The position numbers and the translations under genes are program-made. A model generated the notes under the pieces. That model was not told the DNA's origin. It did no database searches and was given only the letters and a program-made list of their open reading frames with translations. A DNA stretch of 64,000 nt from Diadema setosum (lineage: Eukaryota > Echinodermata > Echinoidea > Diadematoida > Diadematidae), in assembly GCF_964275005.1 (NCBI RefSeq), contig NC_092705.1, positions 22,639,980-22,703,979 on the forward strand. Reading direction: 5' to 3'. Of the stretch, positions 46,001-58,063 are shown one piece after another. Within the stretch, counting starts at the first letter, position 1. Each line of letters begins with the position of its first letter.

Positions 46001-46676
46001 TAGAGTGCCCAACAGCTTTAAATAGTCCTGTCAGCCCTAAAAAAGTCCTGATATAGACTGATGGGATAAAAATGTCCACCCCCTCCCCCCCCCCCCCCCA
46101 AGGCGTTTTTCTGTTCACCTCTGGTTACCAGGTTCTGCCTAAAGTCAGTGTTATACCATTGACTACGTAGACAGGTAAAATGAAAAGCTGACAAAGTTTT
46201 GTGTGCAAATGTAACACTAGTTCTTGGTTTTGTATGTTTGTTTAATGTCGTGTGTCATAACCACATTTTTATGCATTTTGTACTTAATGTGCATTAATTG
46301 TTACATATATAATAAGACTGGTCTGGGAATATTTTTGGTTGTATTATTTGTATTCATGACAATCATAATACACAATCTGAATCTGAAGATGAGATGAGCG
46401 CTGACAAAATGCATGTGGATACGCGTACATGGGACACATTTTTATCTGTTTACGTTTTCTTGTTTATCCTTATTCTATTTTTATTCAAGATTTTAAAGTT
46501 GAATTATCTATTCGACATTTCCAGAGAACAATGCATTACTCACAAAAACACATGCGTAGTACAAAATCGTAAGAAATCCAGCCTCCCTGAGGTACACTTC
46601 CCTTATTATATGACCCTTAGGCCTTTCCAAGCAAATAAGGAATCACATCAGGAATTAAAAACAATTGAATATCTTC

Positions 46677-46727
<51 letters not shown>

Positions 46728-49700
46728 ACAATCATGTCATATAATGCAGCAGTGGCATATTTTTAGATGAATAGAACAATTTAATGAATTCAGCTTGAGT
46801 ACACGAAGTGAATTATTATGCATGTTAAAAATGACTGGATCATAACAATAGCAGCATCAATAATAATCCTATGCCTTCAATCTATGTATAAGTTTATGTC
46901 TGTTGTGGTTCCAATTGTCAACACAATATTTTATAAAGATGGAACATAATTATTCACTGTAATCGTTATATCAAGAGATATGTGCATTTCGGGTGTTGGG
47001 GGTATCTCCAGGGTGTTATACAGACCCAATATTACACAAAGCATTAAAGCAAATAAGTTCCTCAATATTGTTGAAGGAAAGACGACAGAGAGTCAAGGAG
47101 AGTCGAGTATCTAACTTTAATGGTGAAATTGTTCCAAATTCTGGGTCACATAATGATCTTTATCGGGTACTCTTAACAAGTTTGATTCAAAGTGGCAGTC
47201 ACTCCAACACATTTTTGTGTAACCGATAATATGAGAAATGTAAAAAACAAAACAAAACCAAAAAACAATGGATTTCGGCTGAAGACATTCGTATGAGTTG
47301 GAAAATGCTGAAATTGAGACAATGAAATAGTTGGAGGTCTAAAAAAAATTTGGAGAAAAAGCGTGTAGATATTACGTGCACGAGTTGTGACTATGTCACA
47401 CACGAGGCCTCTATGTCCTACCCTTGGACATTGATTTGCCTTTCTTCAGAAGGGAGATATGATCACACACAAAATTGTTCAGCCGAGCGAGGGAACTATA
47501 CATCGTTGCTCCTGTTCCATACCTTTATAGTGCATGACATGCTTAAATAAACATCATGCAATCCCTCATCGATAGTCATACATTAATTGTTACTCCGTAG
47601 ACTGTTTACATAAAGTACTAATAAAAGTTAAGAATTGACATTTTCATATCTGCCTTCCTTTTATACCTTTTCGATGTCACAGACGTTTTACTACTCTTCT
47701 TTTCTCGTCAGGCAAACGAAAGGAAGCACCGTATTGTATCCTATCGGATGTTTTACACACGGGACATCAGCGAAATAGAACTCCAAAATCATATGATAAA
47801 ATATTTCGGGGACAAGGCTCTAAATTTTCAACCAGTAAGTCCAAATTTCCTTTGTTATATTAACAGATAGTATGCGCTTGTACAGGTGTATTTCATTCAA
47901 CGGGATAAGTCTGACGAAACTAATTGTTAGTGGAAAAATGAGCAAAGAAAATGGGATATAATCGGGATTCGAATCCGAGACCTAAGGATGCTAGCCCGGT
48001 AGTCTACCGAATGAGCTATAGAAAGCCCTAGTTCAGTGTTCGTCCCAGAAATCCTCAATTCTCAATGTTCGGATGGTCAGAAGCTATAACAGTGTGTTTG
48101 TGTGTGACACACACGTACACACTAAAACCTTGCATAAACCCGAAGGATAATTCAACTTGGGGATGAATGCGAGGGATCATCGAAGTGATGGTGCATCACT
48201 TCTTTGCTAATTTTTCTACTAATTATATTCTTTCTTGTCAGTTTTATCCTGTCTGCATTTGTCACAAACTCAAGAAACTAATTGTTAGTAAGACAAGTAA
48301 ACAATACTAATACATCTCTTGTACGAATAAGTAAATGTAAATTTAAAAAAAAAAAAACATTTGGGAGGGAATAAACTTATGAGAGACTAGTCGTACCTGA
48401 TTATCGTACTGAAATTGCTAAAGGAATCATTTATTAGGTGAAAATGGTTTTAGAACGATTTGATTTAATTACACATGTATACAAATTAATTTGATGGCAT
48501 TTTACTTTATCAGGTCGTGTAACGGTAGCCTTTAGCCTGACAATTTTTTTTTTCTGTATTTGCCAACAAAGAGAATTAGGAAAGCTACCGTGATTTGTCA
48601 TTCTCCTCTTGTGATTGTCTGACGCAATTCAGAGACCAATCCATCAAATGTTTTTTTTTTTTTTTCTTCCAGACATTCACCTGGATTCAGTATCTATTCC
48701 TACTTGATGTCAACAGCAAGTGGAAGCTTCTCGAAATGTCAGCGGATATGGTTCGGGTAAGTTCATTCTATTATAGAAACAACCTTTAGAGAAAAACACA
48801 AATTTTAACCTTAAAAAAAAATAGGTATCGTATTTCGGATTCAATGAAATGATTCCGCGGGTGCTGTTCGTTATTCCGAATGTTCTTAATCCGAAACACA
48901 CACACATTCTCTACACCCAGAGATTCGTTCATCCAAAAATGCGAGAAGAGTTCGTTAATCCGAACATTTGTGGAGTTATTCCGAAGGTTCGTTTTTCCGA
49001 AGGCTCGTTTCTTCGTAAATGAAATAGGGTACGTTATTCCGTAGATTTGTTATTCCGAAAATGAATAAAGGTTCGTTATTCCGATAGTCTGTCAATCCAA
49101 AAAAAAAAAAAAAAAAAAAAAAGAAGAAATGGTTTGTTTTCCGAAGGTTCGTTTTTTTCGAAAGTGAAATAGAGTTCGTTATTCCGAAGGTTCGTTGATC
49201 CGAAAATAAAAACAGGTTTGTTTTCCGAAGGCTCGTTGATCCGGAAATGTACAGGGTCTGTTATTCCGAAGATTCGTTATACCTTAGGTTTGTTAATCCG
49301 AAAACTCGTTGTCTTGATTAAAAACTGCCAGGATATTACTCAAGGAAAGTTCGATATTGTCTCAGGGGAGGATGATACACGTGTATATTTCAGGTAAAGC
49401 GCGTCGTGTTGCGTGGAGAAGTGGCGTTGTTCAATAATCTTGATTTTAATTCATCTAAGCAAATGAATTTACAGCGTAGGGGATTGTATGATTTTTTTTA
49501 TACCATACCTTCAGACACCCTAACATTCTAAATGATAACAACAGTAACGACAATAAGATTGATACAGAGAATAATCAATACGTATTGACAAGGATAAAAA
49601 GTAACATTGATAGTAGTAATGGCAATAGTTATCAATAGTAACAATGATGATAACGCATAACAACTGTAATTTGGATGACTGTAATATCACAAGAACGTAC

Positions 49701-52019
49701 AGATGTAGATAGTAATTCGTATCCTGGGCTTGAAGAGAATGCAATCATCGCATTGTAACTTCTTTCAGAATCCTGCGGAAGTAATTAGACTATAGTGTTA
49801 TGGCAAATGCTGTCATGATGGAGTGCTAACGCAATTTTCTTAACTTTATGAGAGCTAGAAATAATACATTACACTGGCTTACATATTACCAGTTACCATA
49901 ACGACATGAATTTCATGTGCTCCACTGTCACACAAGAAAGTAGAGAACCGTATCTAACTTCTCATTGAATTCATGCAAATATAATTTCTTACCCAGTGAT
50001 CGGTAGGACAATTTCGATTACATTCTACTCTTCACAGTGAAGCTTATAAAAGAGGTGTTAAATTTGAAATCTTCTTGTTGAGTATATTTGTTCATTTGCT
50101 TAATAGCTTTCATTTTTAAGTCCATTCATATGTATGTTTTTTTTTTCTACTTGAGACATGTTAGGGTGGCATCAAACTATTATGTCTGATGAATTTTGTC
50201 GATGTTGTTGATTTACCATTTTTGTTTGTTTATTTGTTTATTAGTTTGTTTGTTTTTGTTTTTGTACAGGACTTCATCACTTCTGAAATCGACTTTCAGA
50301 ATTACATCCAGTTTGTGCAGAATAACACTTTGCGGGCGAATCCACACTTGGGGATTCCCCCAAGCGATCTCCGATCTCCCGTATTGAGGTTTGTGGACAT
50401 CCAACGAGGATCGAGTATCGTGCAGTCTGCTATGGAGAATGTCGATCGGTACTGGAACGACGGAAAAGCGACATGGTTGAAACCGTTGGAAGTTCAGTTT
50501 AAAGACGAGTGTGTAACGGACCTGGGAGGCCCTACAAAGGTCCTGGATGTCGTCATCACACAGATTCTCACTTTAGTTCACCACCACATAAACAAATAAA
50601 ATAATCAAACTCAATATCAATGCAAAAAACGGTTTTGCTGAGTAAGACTCCTAAGGTCATGATTTATGTCGACCTAACGATAATTCTATTATTGCACAAT
50701 AACATTTTCCCAGCATAATCTACATATTTTTTTTTTTTTTTTTTTTTTTTGGGGCAGGGGGGTTGCGGAATTGGTCAATCGTTATGATCGATTACAAACA
50801 ATAATGTGTGATATGCCTAGTTTGTTTTCATCATTGGAGCTTTGTCAGGATGTCAGGATGTATTGTTAAAAATGTGAGAATGAATGCGATTATTTTTGTT
50901 AAGTTACTTAACCCTAACTTACCTGGGGGGGGGGGGGGGGGAGGGGGCATAATGGGGTGCTGTTCGTTATTCCGAAGGTTCGCTGTTCCGAAGGTTCGTT
51001 ACTCCGAAGGGTCGTTAATCCGAAACACGCAAATTCCCTATTCCTAGAGGTTCGTTAATCCGAAAATGAAAAAGGGTTCGTTAATCCGAAAATTTATGGC
51101 GTTATTCCGAAGGTTCGTTACTCCGAAGATTGGTTAATCCGAAAATGAAATTCGGAACAATGAACCTTCGGAATAACATATCTTAGGAATAAAGAGCCTT
51201 CGGAATTTCGGAATAACGAACCTTCGGAATAACGAGCTGTAACCGCCACAATGCCCCCCCCCCCCTCGACCAATTACACGACCATTCCGCCGCGCAAAAT
51301 TTTTTTGACCGCGCCGCTCGCTGACTTTTTACTTTCAAGTCTCGCACAACTTTTGAGACCAAATTTGTCGCGCCCGGGCATACCGTTCCGAAGCCACGCC
51401 CCTTCAAAAATTTTCGTCAACCCCAAAATTGCTCAAAAACGTGATTTCGTGTACAAAGTCAATACAAATTGTGTTTTTTCAATTAATTGATATAAAGATT
51501 CATATTTTTGATTTAAATGGCTGAAATAAATTCATTTTAGTATAATTATGCTTCTAAAGATGTGTATGACAAATTCTGCTGAAAAAACAAACAAAAACAA
51601 AAGTTTGAAAAAACAAAGAAATACATAAAGAAATGATAAAGCAATAAAAAACATAAGAAATTAATTTGGATACTGATTTTTTTTTACGCACAAATGTTCG
51701 GAATGTCACTAGGAATATTTACACCAAAAATCAGCATTCAATAAGCTTTTATAAGCCAATTACAGACGAAAATGAGTTTTTTTTTTGCATATATTTGCAT
51801 AATTAATTAATTTAAAATAGAAAATGCAATTTTTTTGAAAATTTAACTTAATAGTCTTGTAGATTACATCCGGCTTTATGTTCATGCAAAATTTTGCGGC
51901 GATTGCGCGATCAACGGCCGAGATCTGAAGTGGGGGCCATAATGCCCCCCCCCCCAGGAATTCAAGCTTGCTAAATAGCCCAGGTAAGTTAGGGCTGAAG
52001 ATTTTTTTTTATATATACG

Positions 52020-52054
<35 letters not shown>

Positions 52055-52057
52055 ATA

Positions 52058-52101
<44 letters not shown>

Positions 52102-52783
52102 GTTGGATCCTCTGTCCAAAATAAGATACAGCTTTGTTGATTTACCCCATATCAGTTTTTCCCTGATGAATATCTATTTACAAGGTCGATGCAATGTATA
52201 CTGATAAATGCCAATATCGATTAAGTGCCTTATCAATACGCGGTGGCATGGCTTTTACAGGATCTGTAAATTTGTACGCACACACACAAGCTACAGAAAG
52301 GGGAGGGGTACGTGTCTGCACCTCTGGTAATTACGTTACCACTAAGCATTTTAAGTCTGAAGCATATTTCAGTTTCTTTCTTTATAATAATATAGTTGGA
52401 AATTTGTGCTGTCATTTTCACTACTCGTGCATCATGAAATATTCATTCAAGTCGAACATGTTTGCTGTTTCTGCATTAATTTTATTTGTTTTTTTAATAT
52501 TAGATGACCGCATAGGAAATGCGGCGGCAGAAACGCAGCCTATCCCGTTTAGACCAAAACTGTGGGAATGGCAAGTTATTGTTATTCTGATATTCTTTTA
52601 ATTTTAAAGGAATTCTTTCAGGAGTTCTTCAGGGAGGTAATGGACACGAACAAACTGCCATTCTTCAGAAGGCTGGATGAACAGAGCGTTTCGTCTTACA
52701 TGTGGTTCGATGCGGTATATATCAGCCTATAAGTTAGTTCATATATCGCCTACATAGATCTATCTCTCTCTCTCTCTCTCTCT

Positions 52784-52882
<99 letters not shown>

Positions 52883-54599
52883 CGAGAAGGGGTCTCGACT
52901 ATGTACAGCACCAGTGGTGTAGCTCCTTCATTATTTATATTATTCAGTGCGAGAAGAAGAGCATTCGTGGACGTAGCTAGTGATTAACGTGCGTCTTTAT
53001 TGCCGAGCTTTCGGTCTCGTTAGGACCTTTATCAGGGCTGTAATGATACAAAAATGACTCACTCGTATGGCTACACTCGTAACAATATAAATCTAACTAG
53101 CGTGTGTCTATAATGACTATGTCATCAATAAATCCGTAATTATAAACAGAATACAATAATGATAATAAACAAAATTAATATCATATTATTGAATACATTT
53201 CATATCAAACTCGTGTTATGAATTGAAATGAAGGTATACAACAAAAACGCCAATTCAATATCTTCGTATTGTGTGCTATGTAACATAAGACTATAATAAT
53301 ATGAAAATAAACATTTTTATGTGTTATCGACAATAATACAGCATGTGGCAGCAGTGCAAGACGTAAGTGGGTATATATAATGCAGTACAGCAGCCTCGCG
53401 TCGTCTTCTGGCTATCGAATAATAATAACATAAATAATATATATTGCACAACCATTTGTGTACATATTAAAAAGAAATAATATAACGTAATAACAGAATA
53501 TTACATAAGGTACAAAATGTTAACGGTTCACATAATGAAGTAAGAGTGTACCTTATTGATGGCGGATATAAAGACTTGCGGTGGTGTCTGTGGGCTAAGT
53601 GTGTCTGTTCGTGTGTGTATGTGTGGGTTGGCGTGTGGTTGCATGCGCATCACATTGTTGCGCATGTGCAGTTAATGATCAACATTGATGCCATTTAGCT
53701 GTAAAGTTTTCAGTGTGGCTATCCAGTAGGATTCACGATTTAGAATCACAGAGCGGGTCCTCTACATGATTAGTTCAATGGCAGTGATTTGTAAGCAGTT
53801 CAGGCTGTGTTCTGGGAGGTTGAAGTGTCTTGTGTATGGGGGGGGGGGGTGTTTTGGTTGAGTGTTGAATGTTCGTATTTCTGAGTTAGTGTTGTTGAGT
53901 CGTGTGTAGGGTGTGGTTTCAGTTTTGCCAGTGTATTACTTCTTGCAGAGTGTGCATGTCAGTAGATAGATGACCCAAGTTGATTTGCGGTCAATGTAGT
54001 CTGTGATGGGGTATGTGCGATTTGTGGTGGTACTTGTGAATGAGTTTGTTTCTGTAATGTGTTGGTGTAGGATGCATTTGTTTGATTTGCATTTGTAGAA
54101 GCCAGAATGGGGGTTGATGTCTGTGTATTGATGGTGTGTTTGTGTTTTCGGGTCTTTTGCGTTAGCTAAGATATCACGACGTGATCTCGGTCGATTGAGA
54201 TGAGAGGGGGTTCGGGGAAAGTTTTCTGCAGTGGTGGTGACGACTGTGGTGTTGAGAGGTGCTGTTGGATGATGCGTGGGATTTTTTCCGTGGCTCTGTT
54301 GTATGTGACTGTGAAGATTGGTTTTTGTGTTTTTCTACGCTTGTGGTAGCTAGGTGAGGAGTTCAGATCTGGGTTTTTGTTTTGTTCTTGTTATTGCATC
54401 ATTTACGGTCTGTTGGTCGTATTTCCGTCTTACGAAATGACTTTGAAGTTCTTCGAGATGATGCGATTCGTCTTCTGGGTTACAGCAGATTTTTGTGTCA
54501 TTACAGCCCTGATGAAGGTCCTAACGAGACCGAAAGCTCAGCAATAAACACGCACGTTGCTCACTAGCTACGTCCACGAATGCTCTTCTTCTCCCACTG

Positions 54600-54692
<93 letters not shown>

Positions 54693-55459
54693 TATTACTG
54701 GTAATGCATTTCGGACACTGACATAAAGGTTTATTTGACTCAAATTGTCGGCGTCCCAATTACTTTTTATGGAGCCATAAAAATGCGTGAGACGCCGCAA
54801 ATTTGAATAAACCTGTACTTTATTGGCTAAAAAATGCATTACCAATTTTCATCTTCATTTCAGAGCCAATACATGAAGTTTCAATTTATATTGTGATTAT
54901 ACATGCATATGAAGAGTTTGTTTGCAAAAACCGATAAGTCCATATTTGTCAAATGGAGATATTTGCGATTAAAGGTCAAGAAAAATAAGGAGAATAATAA
55001 GAAAAAATTTGCTTCTTTTGACCATAACTTAAATAATATACCATTATATGTAGTGACCAATATATCATTCAAAAGGTATTATTTTGAACTTTATGACAGA
55101 GATCGCACTTCAAAATCATCAAAAATGGACTTATCGGTTTTTGCAAACAAACCCTTCATATATTCTCTATAACTGTGTGATATATGTATACATCACAAAC
55201 ATGATGAGGTAGTAACAATTGCACAATAATGTTTCATTTTTTTTTTAGGTAATGGGACTAATTACACATTTACAGATAGTGTAACATTTAGTTATATCGA
55301 TATTGTTTTACTATTTTTATTGTTACGTTTACCACAGGACAACAAGGACCTCAAGACTCTACAAAAGATCGGGTTCCTCTTCTCTTTATGTCTTTACAAC
55401 TCATCGGTCGTCACTCTTCCGTTACCTCTATTGATGTACGAAAAACTCCTGAACGAAAA
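43065..55459 (+). CDS. HERC/UBE3A-type HECT E3 ubiquitin ligase, nine exons, partial
   Basis: Exons are about 43065-43248, 44007-44088, 45118-45334, 45854-45999, 47712-47834, 48673-48756, 50270-50539, 52622-52714 and 55338-55459. They total about 440 residues, with every join in phase and GT-AG borders. Order: a helical middle region (VFHRFVEADSPSPELLEEV; CNWWEHDDRLLRRM, like the EEWW segment of HERC proteins; YRMFYTRDISEIEL; WIQYLFLLDVNSKWKLLEM). The start of the HECT N-lobe follows (WLKPLEVQFKDECVTDLGG, EFFREVMDTNKLPFF, IGFLFSLCLYNSSVVTLPLP). Such enzymes pass ubiquitin from an E2 to a substrate through a cysteine in the C-lobe, which is not in the window. N-terminal RCC1 repeats were not found either. 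The last donor (GTAGGT, phase 2) implies more exons beyond. Family assignment is firm; HERC versus UBE3A-like is not. Confidence 0.87.
46678..46722. repeat. (CA)n microsatellite
   Basis: About 22 CA units in an intron of the HECT ligase gene. Confidence 0.96.
47953..48028 (-). repeat. tRNA-Ala-like sequence (SINE head or pseudogene)
   Basis: The minus strand has TAGCTCATTCGGTAGAC (A box), a CTAGCAT loop with AGC (Ala), and the T arm TCGGATTCGAATCCCGA with its B box. Acceptor and anticodon stems have several mismatches, so it is not a working tRNA. It lies in an intron of the HECT ligase gene. Confidence 0.55.
48850..49320. repeat. Short-unit array of GGTTCGTTATTCCGAA
   Basis: More than a dozen imperfect copies of a 16-20-bp unit, GGTTCGTTATTCCGAA or TTCGTTAATCCGAAAA, are interrupted by an A run at about 49099. 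The same unit occurs at 50955-51240 and 61616-61665. It lies in the intron after 48756. Confidence 0.88.
50912..51994. mobile_element. TIR element with G-run ends and GGTTCGTTATTCCGAA motifs
   Basis: The left end CCCTAACTTACCTGGGGG mirrors the right end CCCCCAGGTAAGTTAGGG. Inside each end is a long G or C run and CATAATG. The left half (50955-51150) carries the TTCGTTATTCCGAA motif; near 51150-51230 it is reversed. There is no coding capacity. The element lies in the intron after 50539 of the HECT ligase gene. Confidence 0.82.
52016..52098. repeat. (AT)n microsatellite
   Basis: AT/GTAT-rich tract just right of the TIR element. Confidence 0.93.
52759..52875. repeat. (CT)n(AT)n(AG)n composite, a perfect simple-sequence palindrome
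   Basis: A CT run, then about 30 AT units, then an AG run. The CT and AG arms are complementary, so the ~115 bp can form one hairpin or cruciform. It lies 45 bp after the exon ending at 52714. Confidence 0.93.
52941..54602 (-). mobile_element. Broken Penelope-like element with inverted end repeats
   Basis: The ends repeat in opposite orientation: left TTCAGTGCGAGAAGAAGAGC with CATTCGTGGACGTAGCTAGTG, right the reverse complement. Internally both carry the CCTAACGAGACCGAAAGCTC block. The minus strand encodes a C-terminal GIY-YIG endonuclease (STWVIYLLTCTLCKK, then TRLNN). Downstream blocks ending in a LLDSHTENF-like segment follow. This endonuclease is the hallmark of Penelope-like retroelements, and inverted or direct end repeats are known in the family. 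The reverse transcriptase part is missing; the copy is a 5'-truncated, degraded fossil with several breaks. Confidence 0.85.
54509..54545 (+). other. Hammerhead-ribozyme-like motif in the Penelope end repeat
   Basis: CTGATGA is followed, after one A, by a GGTC/GACC stem with loop CTAACGA and then GAAA. These are the two conserved hammerhead core boxes around helix II. Hammerhead motifs are known from Penelope-like elements. The cleavage-site strand and helix I could not be paired convincingly here, and the opposite end carries a changed core, so activity is doubtful. Confidence 0.5.
54604..54690. repeat. (TA)n(TG)n microsatellite
   Basis: About 26 TA units followed by about 16 TG units, touching the right end of the Penelope-like element. 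Confidence 0.96.
54905..55165 (-). mobile_element. MITE family A, copy 3
   Basis: Terminal repeats TATGAAGAGTTTGTTTGC plus AAAAACCGATAAGTCCATA lie at the left, and the reverse complement at the right, flanked by TA. The interior matches the copies at 17634 and 35955 in opposite orientation. The open frames on both strands are frames through this MITE. It sits about 170 bp before the exon at 55338. Confidence 0.88.
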
Positions 55460-56124
55460 GTAGGTAGCACTTTGGGGTTTTCATTACAAAGGAAAACAAA
55501 ACGATAATTATGGCATGGAAATGTTTATATGCTTTACTATTAAAAAGTGTTGAGATCTAATTAGTTGCATTTATCGAAAAAAGAATTCCCAGTCGTCTTT
55601 TGAACATATGAAATCATATCAACAGGTTGACCTGCAACAATATGATTCCTGATGAATGCCCAAGAGATATAGTGTCTGTATGTCGATACTCTACTACATT
55701 ATCATCAAGACCTTAATAATGTACGTTATTCTGTTTTTCATATGTTGTAATGAATGAAAATTCATTCACTAGTCTAGTTTAATGCTGTGATGGTGATTTT
55801 AGCACAGTTTCCAAGTCTCATTGTGAAGGTAGATTTTATTCTACTGCATACAGAAACAGCATACAGAAACAGCACAAATCACATTCCTCCTTTATTGATT
55901 TCGACTGCACGCTCACACGAAATTGACGAAATGTTCGTTTGTTTGTTTGGTTTTATTACTGCATTTTTCATTATTTCCATTCTCATTATTTCCATTCAAA
56001 GTAACTTCATGTTTGGGTTTTTTTTTTACATTTTCAATACAAAATAACATCATCACTAACATTTTCAGCATTGCCAACAAAGGAAAATACAGTACATACC
56101 TAACGTACAAGTTAATTGTCAGCG
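55460..56124. other. Intron or downstream DNA, no exon recognised
   Basis: After the last visible HECT exon no further HECT sequence (for example the C-lobe HTCFN motif) was found here or to the window end. Confidence 0.45.
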
Positions 56125-56390
56125 ATGATAATAAACGACGTCTGTTGCGACACGGATTCTCGCTCCTACACGGATTGTCGCCCCCGGCTCGGGCCGACAA
56201 TCCTTGACGGAGTTGGCGTCACGGATTGTCGCCCCCGTCACGGATTGTCGTCTGGCGACAATCCGTGACGCTTGTGCAGTTCCCAATTTTTGACCTCGAT
56301 GGCGACAATCTATGATGGCAAAAAATTTGTTGCGACAAGGATTGTCGCCCCGTCAAAGATTGTCGCCCCGGGCTCGGGGTGGTTGCTCCG
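56125..56390. repeat. Palindromic cluster of GGATTGTCGCC motifs
   Basis: ACGGATTGTCGCCCCCG or its reverse complement appears about eight times in both orientations, with GGCTCGGG spacers. The GC-rich block stands out from AT-rich flanks. It resembles the core of a small foldback element, but clear outer tips were not found. Confidence 0.7.
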
Positions 56391-56785
56391 GTGTTAAAGG
56401 CATAATTTACCATTTGCAGATGAAAGCATTAGTGCTACAAAATAGTTCTAAAATATGAGTTAGGGATAGAAACAACCACTGTCAAAATTTGAATCCGTAT
56501 AATCGATGTTAAGTGTTGTTAAATACACAAAATGTGAACAATAGTTATAATAAAAAAATTTCCAGACTAAACCGTATACAGTTACGGTTTATTGAGAAAA
56601 ACCCTGATATCTCCTTATATTTTAGGTTTTATTGCAAATATTTCATATGGTAGGATGTTTTATGATACAACAGACCTACACATATGCATCAAATATGATA
56701 TCTTGAAAATTTTTGAAATCACTGCTCCCAAAGGTAAACTGGACCTTTAAGCTTTGGTGGGATGGGTATGACAGGTAAGTTATGC

Positions 56786-56830
<45 letters not shown>

Positions 56831-57211
56831 GTGAGCTGCATGGTATGTGCTGTGTATGATTTGTAGGTGCGTAATATAAGTGACTTGTGTATGAGTTTCC
56901 GTATAGTTGTGTGTGTGTGTGTGTGTGTGTGTGTTTGGAGTATAATAATACAATATGTAGAAACTGTGCATATGTGGCGGTTGGAAAGTGGTCGTGGTTT
57001 GTTTGTTTGTCTGTGTGTATACGTGTGCCTGTATGCGTACGTGTGTATGTGGTATATAGTGGCGTATGTGTATATCAAAGGGTAGTGATGGTGCGTGTTT
57101 GTGGGCGCAGTTTTGTGCCTGCATGAGTATCTGAGGGGTTTGGTGTTCGTGGGCTACGTAGGCCCTACGTATGTGTGTTGTGTGTGAGCGCGTTCGTGTG
57201 TCTACGTAAAG
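56391..57211. other. Non-coding stretch with two (TG)n tracts
   Basis: TG microsatellites lie at 56789-56830 and 56909-56934. The open frames with repeated TH or CV residues come from these tracts. Confidence 0.6.
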
Positions 57212-58063
57212 CCCGAGTCACATAATGCTCTTCGTCCGGCGTTACGTCCAAAAAAAGTCATTTTTATTGCGGACTCCCGCGGATCCTTTGCCGTCACTAG
57301 AAAATTTATTCAAAACATACGGAGAAAAAGTGCGGGTGATACGGACAAATACGATCAGATGCGAATACTTGCGTCCACTTGCGGATATTCTTACGAATTG
57401 GCACATAATAGTTCTGAACACTTGCTGAGAGTTGCGGATATTTTTGGATAGTTAGGGATAGTTACAGATTGTTATAGATGATTATGGACAGTATTGTTTT
57501 CTGTGACGATCCCTGCTAAGTCAGTGTGTTATGACAGCAAGGTTATCACATAGTGGACTGTCTTACATTGTGCACTGGCATGACTGGGGAAAACTGAAAT
57601 TCAATTACGTACAATTTGTGAAAAAAATCGTAATCCTTTAATTTGCTTTGCAATGATAAAAGATATATGAAATTTTGAACTTGAGGTTCAAATTTTATTG
57701 TGCAACTCAAATATGAATAAACTTCATAAATGTAAAGAATACATAACATAATTATACCAAAAATATAATACAATATAGATCGATAAGTTATACATTAGAG
57801 TAAGAAAATTATAACTTACAGTCATGGAATAGACAAACTGTGGTTACGCTGTCGTTGTGCAGCGATATTCATGACTTATTTTTGTTAAGGAGATTTTTAT
57901 AATAAAGTAATGCTTATTAAATTTCCAGAAAAAAAAAGACATCAAGACATTCAAACATCCCTCCCGCACCCAAGCACAATATATATACAAAAAATGTAAT
58001 ACACATTCAATGGAGCGTAAAGTGGGTAAGACTATAGAGAAATACCAAATTCGTTCTCATTTT

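Noticed and set aside
46394-46744. 116-codon frame in a HECT intron
   Set aside because: It ends in a CA repeat and shows no family pattern. It lies between two exons that join in phase without it.
52194-52601. 135-codon frame with a hydrophobic segment just before a HECT exon
   Set aside because: It crosses no splice site of the gene and resembles no known protein. The exons on either side join in phase without it.
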